From: Roseomonas aeriglobus
GTDB taxonomy: Bacteria > Pseudomonadota > Alphaproteobacteria > Sphingomonadales > Sphingomonadaceae
Assembly (NCBI GenBank): GCA_016937575.1
Contig: JAFHKN010000002.1
Location: 1,054,001-1,118,000 of the forward strand
Direction: 5' to 3'
DNA length: 64,000 nucleotides
The notes under the pieces were generated by a model. That model was not told the origin of the DNA. It was given only the letters and a program-made list of their open reading frames with translations, and made no database searches. This document shows positions 54,776 to 64,000 of this stretch, in pieces; the stretch's first letter is position 1; each line of letters opens with the position of its first letter. A program made the translations under genes and the position numbers.

Positions 54776-56598
54776 CCGAGACCGCCCAAGCCTCCGGCAG
54801 CCTGTTGCACGACGCCGTTCCGCTGCTCGGCTTCGCGCTCGTCTTCGTTCTCTTGTTTCGCCGCCTCGGGCTGGGTGCGACGCTCGGCTATCTCGTTGCC
54901 GGCGCTGTCGTCGGGCCGCAGCTGCTCGGTCTGGTCGGCGGCGCCGAATCGAAGATGCACATCGCCGAACTCGGTATCGTGCTGCTGCTGTTCCTCGTCG
55001 GGCTCGAGCTCAACCCGTCGCGGCTGTGGCGGATGCGGCAGGATATCTTTGCGGTCGGGGGGCTGCAGGTCGTGCTGTGCGGCCTCGCGATCGGCGCGAT
55101 CCTGCTGTTCGTCGCGCGGTTCAGTCCAGAGGCGGCGCTCGCGCTCGGCCTGCCGCTCGCGCTGTCTTCGACGGCGCAGGTCCTGCCGATGCTGCAGTCC
55201 GCGGGGCGCCTGCGCACCCCGTTTGGCGAGCGGGCCTTCGCCATCCTGCTTTTCCAGGACCTGTCGATCGTACCGATGATCACGATCGTCGCCGCGATGA
55301 GCCGCAATCCGGTCGACGCGGCGGGGCCGCCGGGCTGGCTGCTCGGGCTCTACACGATCGGCGCGATCGTCGGCCTGATCGCCGCGGGGCGCTACCTGCT
55401 GCGCCCGCTGTTCCGCCTGATCGGCAATCTGGGCGAGCGCGAGATGTTTGTCTTCGCCGGGCTCTTCACCGTGATTGCGAGCGCCGCGGTGATGGAGGCG
55501 CTGGGGCTGTCGGCCGCGCTCGGTGCCTTCATCGCCGGTATGATGCTGGCCGATTCGCCCTACCGCCACGAACTGGAGGCCGACGTCGAGCCGTTCCGAT
55601 CGATCCTGCTCGGCCTGTTCTTCCTCGCGGTCGGCATGATGCTCGACCTGAGTGCGATTCTTCAGCGACCGGTATTCGTGCTCGCCATGGCGGTGACGCT
55701 GGTCGTGGTGAAGGCGGCGCTGATCACCGGCTTGGGCCTCATCTTCAAGATGAAGTGGCGTCAGGCGCTGGCGCTCGGGCTGCTGCTGAGCCAGGGCGGC
55801 GAATTCGGCTTCGTGCTCTTCGCGCAGGCACAGAACGCGCTGCTGATCGCGCCCGAGGCAGCCAGCCTGTTCGGCGCGATCGTCACGATCAGCATGGCGA
55901 CGACGCCGTTCCTGATGATGGCGACGCGCAATTTTCGCTCCGAGCCGATAGTCGAGGGCGAGCGCGATGGGCCCAAAGCCGATGGCTCCAACGCGATCAT
56001 CGTCGGCTATGGCCGGTTCGGCCAGACGGTCGGCCAAATGCTGAATGCGCAAGGGATCGCGGTGACGCTGATCGACACCGATATCGAGATGATCGACATC
56101 GCCGGGCAGTTCGGCGCGAAAGTCTATTATGGCGACGGTCTCAGGCTCGACATGCTGCGTCAGGCGGGTGCGGCGGATGCCGAGTTGATCCTGTTCTGCA
56201 ACGACGGCGACGGGATCGAGGCCGAATTTATCGAATCGGTGCACAAGGCGTTTCCGTCCGCGGCGATCTTCGTCCGCGCTTACGACCGTCGCGCGCTCGT
56301 GAAGCTCAAAGATGCGCCGATTGCGGGGGTGGTGCGCGAAGTCCTCGACTCGGCCGTCAACATGGCCCGCCAGGCGATGGCGGCCGTCGGCGTCGATGCG
56401 GCCGAGGTCGATCGCACCGAAGACTTCTACCGGGGGCGTGACCGCGAGCGGCTGAAGATTCAGCTCGAGGCCGGCGACCTGCGCGCCGCGCGGGAGGCGG
56501 TTATCGCCGATGGCGGTTGGAAGCCCGAACGCCGCCTTGACCGCGAGCGACCCGAGCCGCTGCCGGGGCCGCAGACGCCGACGGGAGAATGCGGATGA
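54772..56598 (+). CDS. Monovalent cation:proton antiporter (CPA2, KefB/KefC-like)
   Basis: 608 residues. About twelve membrane helices from AVPLLGFALVFVLLFRRLGL, with LSQGGEFGFVLFAQAQNALL, then a cytosolic RCK/TrkA-N domain from about 405 (AIIVGYGRFGQTVGQMLNAQ) whose Rossmann fold binds NAD(H) or nucleotides. Expected to exchange K+ or Na+ for H+, gated by the RCK domain. No KefF/KefG ancillary protein adjacent. Confidence 0.94.
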   Translation: MTETAQASGSLLHDAVPLLGFALVFVLLFRRLGLGATLGYLVAGAVVGPQLLGLVGGAESKMHIAELGIVLLLFLVGLELNPSRLWRMRQDIFAVGGLQVVLCGLAIGAILLFVARFSPEAALALGLPLALSSTAQVLPMLQSAGRLRTPFGERAFAILLFQDLSIVPMITIVAAMSRNPVDAAGPPGWLLGLYTIGAIVGLIAAGRYLLRPLFRLIGNLGEREMFVFAGLFTVIASAAVMEALGLSAALGAFIAGMMLADSPYRHELEADVEPFRSILLGLFFLAVGMMLDLSAILQRPVFVLAMAVTLVVVKAALITGLGLIFKMKWRQALALGLLLSQGGEFGFVLFAQAQNALLIAPEAASLFGAIVTISMATTPFLMMATRNFRSEPIVEGERDGPKADGSNAIIVGYGRFGQTVGQMLNAQGIAVTLIDTDIEMIDIAGQFGAKVYYGDGLRLDMLRQAGAADAELILFCNDGDGIEAEFIESVHKAFPSAAIFVRAYDRRALVKLKDAPIAGVVREVLDSAVNMARQAMAAVGVDAAEVDRTEDFYRGRDRERLKIQLEAGDLRAAREAVIADGGWKPERRLDRERPEPLPGPQTPTGECG

Positions 56599-56924
56599 AC
56601 GCTGTGGCGATCCTGGCGGCGCTGTCCGGTGCGCTGGCCGTTGCGGCGGGGGCGTTCGGGGCGCATGGCGCGGCGGATGCGAAAGCGGCCGAGTGGCTGC
56701 GAACGGGCGGACAATACCAGCTGATCCATGCCGTCGCCGCGCTGGTTGCGCTCAGATTGGACGCGAAGGGGCCGGCAGCATTGTTCGTTGCGGGCGGGGC
56801 GATCTTTGCTGTGACGCTCTATGCAATGGCATTGGGCGCGCCGCGATGGCTGGGGGCGGTTACGCCGATCGGGGGTGCGTTGCTGATCGCCGGATGGCTG
56901 TGGCTGGCCTGGCAGGTGCGATGA
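56595..56924 (+). CDS. DUF423-family membrane protein
   Basis: 109 residues from ATG 56595, which overlaps the antiporter TGA; ATG 56589 is an alternative. GALAVAAGAFGAHGAADAKA is the DUF423 signature, with four hydrophobic helices. YgdD-like inner-membrane protein of unknown role. Confidence 0.92.
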   Translation: MNAVAILAALSGALAVAAGAFGAHGAADAKAAEWLRTGGQYQLIHAVAALVALRLDAKGPAALFVAGGAIFAVTLYAMALGAPRWLGAVTPIGGALLIAGWLWLAWQVR

Positions 56925-56963
56925 CGCGCTTCGATGCGCCCGCCCGCCCACAGGTACGGATGA

Positions 56964-57104
56964 CTACCGCTTCTTCCGGCACGCGTCCGAGCAATAGACC
57001 ACATTCTCCCATTCCCGCGCCCATTTCTTGCGCCAGGTAAACGGCCGGTCGCACGCCGGGCAGACTTTCGTCGGCAAGTCGCCTTTCTTAACCCCGTTGG
57101 GCAT
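56964..57104 (-). CDS. DUF2256-family small zinc-ribbon protein
   Basis: 46 residues from ATG 57104. [40 protein letters not shown] and CRKKR give the CxxC...C...C set of DUF2256. Overlaps the end of aroB by 17 bases. Role unknown. Confidence 0.88.
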   Translation of the reverse strand: MPNGVKKGDLPTKVCPACDRPFTWRKKWAREWENVVYCSDACRKKR

Positions 57105-58188
57105 CGAGGAATGCGCGGACGGTGGCGAGGTCGACGGTCTTGTCGAGATAGGTCTGCCCGATCCCGCGGGCGAGCAAAAAGGGCAGGGTGCCGGCGTCCA
57201 TTTTCTTGTCGTGTAGCATGTGGCCGACCAACGTCTCGCCGTCCGCAGTGATCCCGGCGCTGGCAAGATCGTACGGCAAGCCAACAGCCTTCAGGTGCGC
57301 GACAACCCGCTCGGCGTCCGCCGTCCGGGCAATGCCTTGCGCAGCGGAATAGCCATACGCCAACGCCATGCCGGCGGCGACGCCTTCGCCGTGAAGCAAT
57401 GCGTCGGAAAAGCCCGCTTCCGCCTCCAGCGCATGGCCGAAAGTATGGCCGAGGTTGAGCAGCGCGCGGCGGCCGGTCGTCTCGCGCTCGTCCTCGCCGA
57501 CGATCCGCGCCTTGGCAGCCACCGAGGTAGCAATGGCGTGCTCGCGCGCCGCAGGGTCGCCGGCGAGCAGCGTGTCGGCATTTGCTTCGCACCAGGCGAA
57601 GAAGTCGGGATCGTCGATCAGGCCGTATTTCACGACTTCGGCATAGCCGGCGCGCAGGTCGCGTGAGGGCAGCGTGTCGAGGACTTGCGGATCGATCAGC
57701 ACCAGCGCGGGCTGGTGGAACGCGCCGACCAGATTCTTGCCCGCCGGCGTATTGATCGCGGTCTTGCCGCCGACCGACGAATCGACCTGCGCGAGCAAGG
57801 TCGTCGGGATCTGGACGAAGCCGCATCCGCGCTTCACGATCGAACAGGCGAAGCCGACGAGATCGCCGATCACGCCGCCGCCCAGCGCAATGACATGGTC
57901 GCCACGCTCGACACCCAGCTCGATCAGTCGGTCGGTCAGCGATGCCAGTTGCGCCCAGCTCTTGGTGCCTTCGCCCGACGGCAGGACGATCGCTTCGCTC
58001 GTGACGCCTTCGCTCGACAGCGCGGCCTGCAGCGTTGAGAGGTGGGGCGCGACATTTTCGTCCGCGACGATCACCATCGTCCGCCCGCGCGACAGCGGCT
58101 CCAGTATCGCGCCGGCGCGGCCCAGCAGGCCATGCTCGATCACCACGTCATAGCTGCGGTCGCCGAGCGCGACGCGGACGGTCGTCAT
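57088..58188 (-). CDS. aroB: 3-dehydroquinate synthase
   Basis: 366 residues. NAD-dependent conversion of DAHP to 3-dehydroquinate. [40 protein letters not shown], the zinc ligands in [31 protein letters not shown] and [13 protein letters not shown]. Coupled to aroK by ATGA. Confidence 0.98.
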   Translation of the reverse strand: MTTVRVALGDRSYDVVIEHGLLGRAGAILEPLSRGRTMVIVADENVAPHLSTLQAALSSEGVTSEAIVLPSGEGTKSWAQLASLTDRLIELGVERGDHVIALGGGVIGDLVGFACSIVKRGCGFVQIPTTLLAQVDSSVGGKTAINTPAGKNLVGAFHQPALVLIDPQVLDTLPSRDLRAGYAEVVKYGLIDDPDFFAWCEANADTLLAGDPAAREHAIATSVAAKARIVGEDERETTGRRALLNLGHTFGHALEAEAGFSDALLHGEGVAAGMALAYGYSAAQGIARTADAERVVAHLKAVGLPYDLASAGITADGETLVGHMLHDKKMDAGTLPFLLARGIGQTYLDKTVDLATVRAFLDAQRG

Positions 58189-58724
58189 TTCCGTAATTCC
58201 TTCAGGATCGCCGACACGGTGACGTCGTGGGGCGCATTGGCGCTGGGCACGCGAATATGCGCGAGCGCGTAGAGCGGGTTGCGGACGGCGGCGAGATCAC
58301 GCAGCACCGGCAGTGGATCGCGCCCGCTCAAAAGCGGGCGGGTGTCGCGGCGCTTCACGCGTTCGGCCAGGACGCGCGGATCGGCGTCGAGCCAGATCGC
58401 GGTCGCCTGGGTCAGGATCAGCGCGCGCGTTTCATCATTGACGAAGGCGCCGCCGCCGGTTGCGATGACCTTGGGCCGTCCGTCGATCAACCGTGCGATG
58501 ACGCGGCGTTCGCCGTCCCGAAAATAGGGTTCGCCGAATTTCGCGAAAATTTCGGACACGGTCATGCCCGCCGCCGCTTCGATTTCCGAATCGGCATCGA
58601 CGAAGGGCAGCGACAGCCGTCCGGCCAGCCGGCGCCCGACAGTCGACTTGCCCGCGCCCATCAACCCGACAAGCACGATCGGACGTCGCGATCCGGGGGC
58701 AAGGGGGGGATTGGCGGCGGGCAT
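58185..58724 (-). CDS. aroK: Shikimate kinase
   Basis: 179 residues from ATG 58724 (ATG 58742 is six codons upstream). P-loop IVLVGLMGAGKSTVGRRLAG, substrate residues in FVDADSEIEAAAGMTVSEIF and FRDGERRVIARL, the Gly loop VIATGGGAFVND, and the lid RRDTRPLLSGRDP. Divergent from the small membrane gene at 58807. Confidence 0.97.
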   Translation of the reverse strand: MPAANPPLAPGSRRPIVLVGLMGAGKSTVGRRLAGRLSLPFVDADSEIEAAAGMTVSEIFAKFGEPYFRDGERRVIARLIDGRPKVIATGGGAFVNDETRALILTQATAIWLDADPRVLAERVKRRDTRPLLSGRDPLPVLRDLAAVRNPLYALAHIRVPSANAPHDVTVSAILKELRK

Positions 58725-58806
58725 GGCGCGGGGGCTATACATGGCACCATGCCCTCGGGCAAAAGGGCTACGATTCAAGACTTCTTCGGTGTTTGAAAGG
58801 CGCGTG

Positions 58807-58941
58807 ATGTCCCGTCCGCTCGTGATTCTGGTCGTTCTTCTGGTTATCGTGGTCGGGGGGCTGTTCTTCCTGTCGGGACGTGACACCGCAAAGGCCCCGA
58901 CCCGCGTCGAAAAGGCGGTTGCCCTTGAAAATCTTTCGTGA
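58807..58941 (+). CDS. 44-residue single-pass membrane peptide
   Basis: ATG 58807. MSRPLVILVVLLVIVVGGLF forms one membrane helix; the rest (RDTAKAPTRVEKAVALENLS) is polar. It overlaps the start of the next, unknown gene by 17 bases in another frame, so the two are probably translated together. No family recognised. Confidence 0.65.
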   Translation: MSRPLVILVVLLVIVVGGLFFLSGRDTAKAPTRVEKAVALENLS

Positions 58942-60703
58942 CGGCGTCGCGGTCGGTGCCCTGGCGCTGCTGATCGCAGCTGCCGCGACCGCGCAGGACC
59001 GGCCCGAATCGATCCTTCCCCCCGGTTTCGGCGACCCCGCGCCGACGCCCGTGCCCAGCCCCGTGCCGTCGGCATCCCCGCGCCCGACGGCGCCCGGCGC
59101 GCCGGCGACGGTACAGCCTTTGCCGCCGGGCTATGCCAGCCCGACGCCGACACCCAGCCCGACGCCGAGCGCGACGCCGACGCCGATCGATCTGACGGCC
59201 TATGAGCTGCCCGATTTCGCGCGGCGCTCGCTGGCGCAGATCGGCACGGTCGGCCCTGATACCGGCGGACTGAGCGCGCGCGCTTTTGCCCGCAGCGACG
59301 GGCTGATGGTTGAAAGGCTGATGCGCCGGCTCGACGCGCCGCTGCCGTCGCGTTGGCTGTCCATCGCGTTGCGCCGCGCGCTCGTCTCTAGGGTCGATAC
59401 GCCGGCGCGAGTGAACGGCGCCGACTTTGCCGCGGAACGGGCGTGGCTGCTGCTGCGCATGGGCGAAGCCGATGCGGCACGCGCCGTCGTCCAGGCGGTC
59501 GACGTCGCCGATTACACACCGAAGCTGTTCCAGGTCGCGATGCAGGCGATGCTGGCGACGGGCGATCCGGCGGGGCTGTGTCCGCTGGTCGAACCGGCGC
59601 TGACCGTCGCCAACGACACTGGCTGGCTGTTCGCGCGCGCAATGTGCGCGGCGTTTGCCGGCAAGGGGCCGCAGGCGAATGCCTTGCTGAAGACCGCCAG
59701 CCGCCGAACGGGGCGCAGCATCGACGCGTTGCTCGCCGAGAAGGTCGTCGGCGCCGCGGCGCAGGGACGGGCGGTGACGATCGAGTGGGACGCGGTCGAT
59801 CGGCTGTCGGCGTGGCGGCTCGGCCTTGCGATCGCAACCGGGGTCACGGTGCCCGACGAACTTCTGGCACAGGGCAAGCCGCAGGTCGCGTTGTGGCGGG
59901 CGACCGCGCCCATGATCGCGCCCGACGTCCGCGCAACCGTCGCCGATCGCGCCGCGGCGCAGGGCGTGTTGTCCAATCTGGCGCTGGTCGATCTCTATTC
60001 GGAGGTCGAGGCGGCCGATACCGGCAATGGTCCGGTATCCAACGCGGCGCGCGACCTGCGCGGTGCCTTCACCGAACGCACCGTCGATGGGCGGCTGAAG
60101 CTGTTGCGTCAGCTATGGGGCGGCGATGCCGATCGCTGGACGCGCTATGGCCGGCTGGTGCTCACCGCACGCGCGGCGGCGCAGGTGCCGGCGTCGGCCG
60201 ATCATGCCGACGACGCGCCACTGCTGATCGCGTCGATGCTGACGGCAGGCCTCGACCGGCCGGCGATCCGCTGGGAAACGGTTGCGAAGACCGGCGATGG
60301 CTGGGCGATGCTGGCGCTGGCCGATCCACGCGGGCGCGACGTCGCGACCGATGCGGTCGAAAGCTATCGCGGCAGCGATTCCAGTCGGGATCAGATAAAG
60401 GCGCGGATGCTGCTTGCCGGGTTGACCGGACTCGGGCGGCTGTCGGCGGACGGCGCGCAGAGCCTGGCCAAGCCGTTCGACGTAAAATTCGGCGCCGAAA
60501 ATGCCTGGACCCGCGCGATCGACGCGGCGGCTGAGCGAGGCGACGCCGGCACCGTCATCCTGCTCTACGCGGTCGGCATGCAGACCGCCGACTGGCGCGG
60601 TGTGCCGCCCGAAGTGCTGTATCACGGCACCGCGGCGCTGCGCCGGGTCGGCCTGGGCGGTGAGGCGCGGATGATCGCGGCCGAGGCGATCGCCCGGCTG
60701 TGA
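58925..60703 (+). CDS. Exported Pro-rich/helical hypothetical protein
   Basis: 592 residues from TTG 58925, chosen because it gives a clean signal peptide (KIFRDGVAVGALALLIAAAA, then TAQ). Residues about 35-90 are a Pro/Thr/Ser-rich linker (repeats of TPTPSPTPSA type). The remainder is Ala-rich paired helices (AERAWLLLRMGEADAARAVV) that look like a TPR-like solenoid. Probably periplasmic. No homologue recognised. Lies between aroK (divergent) and the recombinase gene. Confidence 0.78.
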   Translation: MKIFRDGVAVGALALLIAAAATAQDRPESILPPGFGDPAPTPVPSPVPSASPRPTAPGAPATVQPLPPGYASPTPTPSPTPSATPTPIDLTAYELPDFARRSLAQIGTVGPDTGGLSARAFARSDGLMVERLMRRLDAPLPSRWLSIALRRALVSRVDTPARVNGADFAAERAWLLLRMGEADAARAVVQAVDVADYTPKLFQVAMQAMLATGDPAGLCPLVEPALTVANDTGWLFARAMCAAFAGKGPQANALLKTASRRTGRSIDALLAEKVVGAAAQGRAVTIEWDAVDRLSAWRLGLAIATGVTVPDELLAQGKPQVALWRATAPMIAPDVRATVADRAAAQGVLSNLALVDLYSEVEAADTGNGPVSNAARDLRGAFTERTVDGRLKLLRQLWGGDADRWTRYGRLVLTARAAAQVPASADHADDAPLLIASMLTAGLDRPAIRWETVAKTGDGWAMLALADPRGRDVATDAVESYRGSDSSRDQIKARMLLAGLTGLGRLSADGAQSLAKPFDVKFGAENAWTRAIDAAAERGDAGTVILLYAVGMQTADWRGVPPEVLYHGTAALRRVGLGGEARMIAAEAIARL

Positions 60704-60741
60704 GCGCATCGCCGCACCGATGCCGAGACCGCCAGAATAAT

Positions 60742-60834
60742 CCGGCACTCCCGCGAAGGCCGGGGCCGTGGCGAACCTCGTTCCTGAACTCACCGACGTT
60801 CCGGCTTTCGCCGGGGCGCTGGTAAGCCTCGTCG
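60742..60834. repeat. Family C inverted repeat, copy 6 (diverged)
   Basis: GGCACTCCCGCGAAGGCCGG on the left and CCGGCTTTCGCCGGGGCGCT on the right, ending just before the recombinase start. Confidence 0.65.
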
Positions 60835-61743
60835 ATGGGCACCACCCTGGAAGACGCGATTCTGATCGATCGCTTCCTCGAGATGATGATGGCGGAGGCG
60901 GGGGCGGCGAAGAATACCATCGCTGCGTATCGCACCGACCTGACCCTGGCATCGGACGCGGTGGGTGGGCGCTTGTCGGTGGCGCGTGCCGACGATCTGA
61001 CCGCGCTTACAGGCGGCTGGATGGACCTCGCGCGGACGACGGTCGCGCGCAAGGCGGCGGCGCTTCGGCGTTTCTACGGCTTTCTGATCGACGAAGGGTT
61101 TCGTGCCGACGACCCGTCGGCCGCGCTGCCGCGACCGGGGCGGGGACGGCCGCTCCCCAAAACACTGTCGGTGGGGGAGGTCGACGCGATCTTCGCGGTC
61201 ATCGCCGAGCGGCAGGCGCGCGTACCGGCCGATCCGCTCGACCTACGGCTCTCGGCGTTGATCGAATTGCTCTACGGCTCGGGCCTGCGCGCAAGCGAAC
61301 TGGTGTCGCTGCCGCGTGCGGCGGTATCGACCGACCGGCCCTATCTGATCCTGAAGGGCAAGGGCGGGCGCGAACGGCTGGTGCCGATTTCCGATCGCGC
61401 GCGAGCGGCGGTCAGCGCGTGGCGGATGCATGTGCCGACGGATGCGGTCTGGCTGTTCCCGTCGGGCAAGTCGCATCTGTCGCGGATCCGTCTGTATCAA
61501 CTGGTGAAGGCGCTGGCGGGAATGGCGGGACTCGCACCCGAACGGGTCAGCCCGCACGTGCTGCGCCATGCCTTCGCGACCCACCTGCTGGCCGGGGGCG
61601 CCGACCTGCGCGCGCTCCAGTCGATGTTGGGGCATGCCGACATCGCGACGACCGAAATCTACACGCATGTCGACGCCAGCCGACTGGTCGAGTTGGTCAA
61701 CACGCGCCACCCACTCGTTGACGTGGGCAAAGCGCGCGCTTAG
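60835..61743 (+). CDS. xerD: XerD-type site-specific tyrosine recombinase
   Basis: 302 residues. SAM-like N domain ([20 protein letters not shown]), catalytic domain with Arg in [13 protein letters not shown], Lys in [38 protein letters not shown] with the nucleophile Tyr. Size and position before accA fit the chromosomal XerD that resolves dimers at dif. Some chance it is XerC; the partner is not in the window. Confidence 0.93.
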   Translation: MGTTLEDAILIDRFLEMMMAEAGAAKNTIAAYRTDLTLASDAVGGRLSVARADDLTALTGGWMDLARTTVARKAAALRRFYGFLIDEGFRADDPSAALPRPGRGRPLPKTLSVGEVDAIFAVIAERQARVPADPLDLRLSALIELLYGSGLRASELVSLPRAAVSTDRPYLILKGKGGRERLVPISDRARAAVSAWRMHVPTDAVWLFPSGKSHLSRIRLYQLVKALAGMAGLAPERVSPHVLRHAFATHLLAGGADLRALQSMLGHADIATTEIYTHVDASRLVELVNTRHPLVDVGKARA

Positions 61744-61753
61744 CGGACACGCC

Positions 61754-62701
<948 letters not shown>

Positions 62702-62749
62702 CCCTCGCCGCCCCGGCGCGGGCGATAGGGCGCGACAGCCCCCCGGACG

Positions 62750-62795
62750 AAAAAAGGGCGGCGAACCCGGATGGTTCGCCGCCCTTCTTCTTTTT
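62750..62795. terminator. Bidirectional terminator between accA and the Flp pilin
   Basis: 12-bp stem GGGCGGCGAACC / GGTTCGCCGCCC with a 5-base loop; an A run on the left and TTCTTCTTTTT on the right allow use from both sides by the converging genes. Confidence 0.9.
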
Positions 62796-62808
62796 CGATC
62801 TGAAGCGA

Positions 62809-62973
62809 TTACGACTTCATGTTCGACGAGACGTTCTCGAACGTCTTCTTCAGGTTGTTGCCCAGGCCCTGCATCGCGGCGATCGCGGCAACGGCGATCA
62901 GAGCGGCGATCAGGCCGTACTCGATGGCGGTCGCGCCCTTCGAGTTCTTCAGGAAAGTGCGAATCTTCTGCAT
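62809..62973 (-). CDS. Flp/Fap-type pilin (54 aa)
   Basis: ATG 62973, stop 62809-62811. MQKIRTFLKNSKGATAIEYG then LIAALIAVAAIAAMQGLGNN is the Flp prepilin pattern: prepilin peptidase cuts after Gly of KG, leaving A-T-A-I-E-Y. Forms adhesive pili when Tad machinery is present, but no tad/cpa genes are nearby. Convergent with accA. Confidence 0.93.
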   Translation of the reverse strand: MQKIRTFLKNSKGATAIEYGLIAALIAVAAIAAMQGLGNNLKKTFENVSSNMKS

Positions 62974-63086
62974 GTCTGTCTCCACTGTTCGAAACTTCAG
63001 TCACCCGGCTGGCCGGGTCTTCCTCCCGAACAGCAAGAGGCGTTGTACGGGCCCGGGGGTTGACAAAGGTTTAAGGTGCAGCGGGC

Positions 63087-63290
63087 TCAATACCCCGTTG
63101 CGGCGGAAATTCGGTTGTACAGGCCGTTCCAGGTCAACGTGGTCTGCGAACCGAGGCTGCCAACGCCCGCGATCAGCACGATGACGATGAGGGCGATGAT
63201 GAGGCCATATTCGACCGCGGTCGCGGCCTTGCAGTCACGCGCAAGTCCGGCAAGGACCTGTCGAACGGTGCGGGTCGAAACGGGCATCAT
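63087..63290 (-). CDS. Second Flp/Fap-type pilin (67 aa)
   Basis: ATG 63290 or 63287. LARDCKAATAVEYGLIIALI with a VIVLIAGVGSLGSQ helix and Tyr-ending C terminus (NRISAATGY). The cleavage site differs from the other pilin: Lys-Ala instead of Lys-Gly before AT-VEYG, which could impair peptidase processing. Upstream of the first pilin by 113 bp on the same strand. Confidence 0.88.
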   Translation of the reverse strand: MMPVSTRTVRQVLAGLARDCKAATAVEYGLIIALIVIVLIAGVGSLGSQTTLTWNGLYNRISAATGY

Positions 63291-63321
63291 GACGTACCCA
63301 TAGGCGGAGGCGGTTAATCAA

Positions 63322-63744
63322 ATGCTAGTTTCGGCGGAATCTTCGCCTGTGCTGCTCCATGTCGTCGCGGTCGCGATGGTCGATGCGGACGGCCGCGTGC
63401 TGGTGCAGCAGCGTCCGGCCGGCAAGCCGATGGCAGGTTTGTGGGAATTTCCCGGCGGCAAGATCGATCCCGGCGAGACCCCCGAAGCGGCGCTGATCCG
63501 CGAACTGCACGAGGAATTGGGGGTCGAGGTCGCCCAAGCCTGCCTCGCGCCGGCAGCCTTTGCCAGCGAACCACTCGGCGACCGTCACCTGCTGCTGTTG
63601 CTCTACGCCTGTCGCAAGTGGAACGGCATCCCCGAGGCGCGGCACGCAACCGCGCTGCGCTGGGTCTATCCGGCGCAGCTTCACGCGCTCGACATGCCGC
63701 CGGCCGACCGGCCGCTAATCGGGTTGCTCGAGGCCCTTTTGTAG
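63322..63744 (+). CDS. mutT: MutT-type Nudix hydrolase (8-oxo-dGTP diphosphatase)
   Basis: 140 residues. Nudix box GGKIDPGETPEAALIRELHE plus ELGVEV with the metal-binding Glu set, and GLWEFPGGK typical of MutT. Removes oxidised dGTP from the nucleotide pool. Its last 30 bases overlap the convergent methyltransferase gene. Confidence 0.95.
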   Translation: MLVSAESSPVLLHVVAVAMVDADGRVLVQQRPAGKPMAGLWEFPGGKIDPGETPEAALIRELHEELGVEVAQACLAPAAFASEPLGDRHLLLLLYACRKWNGIPEARHATALRWVYPAQLHALDMPPADRPLIGLLEALL

Positions 63745-64000
63745 CGCGGCGGTCAGGCTGGCGGTGGCGCTGCCGCGCTTGGCCGGCTGCGGTTGGCCGG
63801 GGGCGGGGGCCCAGCCGGTCAGGAAGACGATGTCGAACCGCTCCGCTACCCGCCCATCGGAATCGGCGCGGGCCGTGAAGGCATCGGCGATGCGCGCCAG
63901 CGTATCGCGGCGCAAGGGCCGCCGGTCGACGAGCAGGTTGCTTGCCGCCATTCCCCGCAGATCGGCGATCAGGCCGAAGAGGCTGCCGTATCGCACGGTC
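63715..64000 (-). CDS. SAM-dependent methyltransferase, C-terminal part only
   Basis: The frame is open through the right window edge, so the N terminus and SAM motif I are missing. Visible DLRGMAASNLLVDRRPLRRD and FDIVFLTGWAPAPGQPQPAK, then KRGSATASLTAALQ, match the end of class I methyltransferases of the BioC/NDUFAF5-like group common in alphaproteobacteria. Confidence 0.8.
   Translation of the reverse strand, partial: TVRYGSLFGLIADLRGMAASNLLVDRRPLRRDTLARIADAFTARADSDGRVAERFDIVFLTGWAPAPGQPQPAKRGSATASLTAALQKGLEQPD

Noticed and set aside
54394..56244. 616-residue minus-strand frame opposite the antiporter
   Set aside because: Low-complexity Asp/Arg/His/Gln composition typical of antisense frames; the sense gene has clear membrane and RCK domains.
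60835..61743. Tyrosine recombinase considered as a phage or island integrase
   Set aside because: Size, sequence and tight linkage to accA fit the housekeeping Xer protein; no attachment repeats seen.

Overview
The window reads as chromosomal DNA of a Sphingomonas-like alphaproteobacterium (family Sphingomonadaceae). The evidence is high G+C, the blocks aroQ-accB-accC and aroA-cmk-(rpsA)-ihfB, a FYDLN-acid (TIGR02300) gene divergent from aroA, the ATPase inhibitor zeta (DUF1476) gene next to bolA-grxD, a DUF2218 gene behind a PadR regulator, and abundant palindromic spacer repeats. This is inferred from gene content only; no 16S gene is present.

Layout. 1-1470: 3' part of lepA. 1590-6890: a base-composition outlier and the only clear accessory island. 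It holds a minus-strand module of a zinc-ribbon/PIN-like protein, a 47-residue Pro/Lys-rich peptide and a two-TM SLATT-like protein. The PIN-like gene is split by an IS3-type element, which is itself split by an IS110/IS1111-type element. 6890-13100: a terminase-small-subunit-like gene, a KTSC protein, iron storage (bfd-bfr), a DUF418 membrane protein and purL. 13100-19600: PAS protein, PLD-family enzyme, ArsC-like reductase, accC-accB-aroQ, a thiS-thiG fusion and csbD. 19800-27100: a tightly overlapped CoA-transferase operon with unusual insertions, then leuC-leuD-qor. 27300-37060: zeta inhibitor, bolA, grxD, a BlaI/M56 regulatory pair, an MBL-fold hydrolase, DUF4230, nadA-nadC, RNase T2 and DUF4112.

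37060-47020: a solute-binding lipoprotein abutting tRNA-Leu, ihfB, rpsA, a Phd/VapC-type toxin-antitoxin pair lodged between rpsA and cmk, cmk-aroA, a FYDLN-acid gene, tRNA-Ala, a TonB-dependent receptor and tRNA-Thr. 47030-64000: mostly housekeeping (rarA, PadR-DUF2218, glycosyltransferase, radA, cvpA, Fe-S scaffold, CPA2 antiporter, aroK-aroB, xerD-type recombinase, accA, mutT) plus two orphan Flp pilins and the end of a methyltransferase gene.

The genes form several functional groups: fatty-acid initiation (accA, accB, accC), the shikimate pathway (aroQ, aroK, aroB, aroA), leucine (leuCD), NAD (nadAC), thiazole (thiSG), iron and Fe-S handling (bfd, bfr, grxD, bolA, scaffold), and DNA repair or recombination (rarA, radA, xerD). 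Four families of inverted repeats occupy many spacers. The best candidate for an undescribed system is the 1732-6672 module, where removing the transposon and one 4-bp target duplicate restores a 412-residue reading frame.
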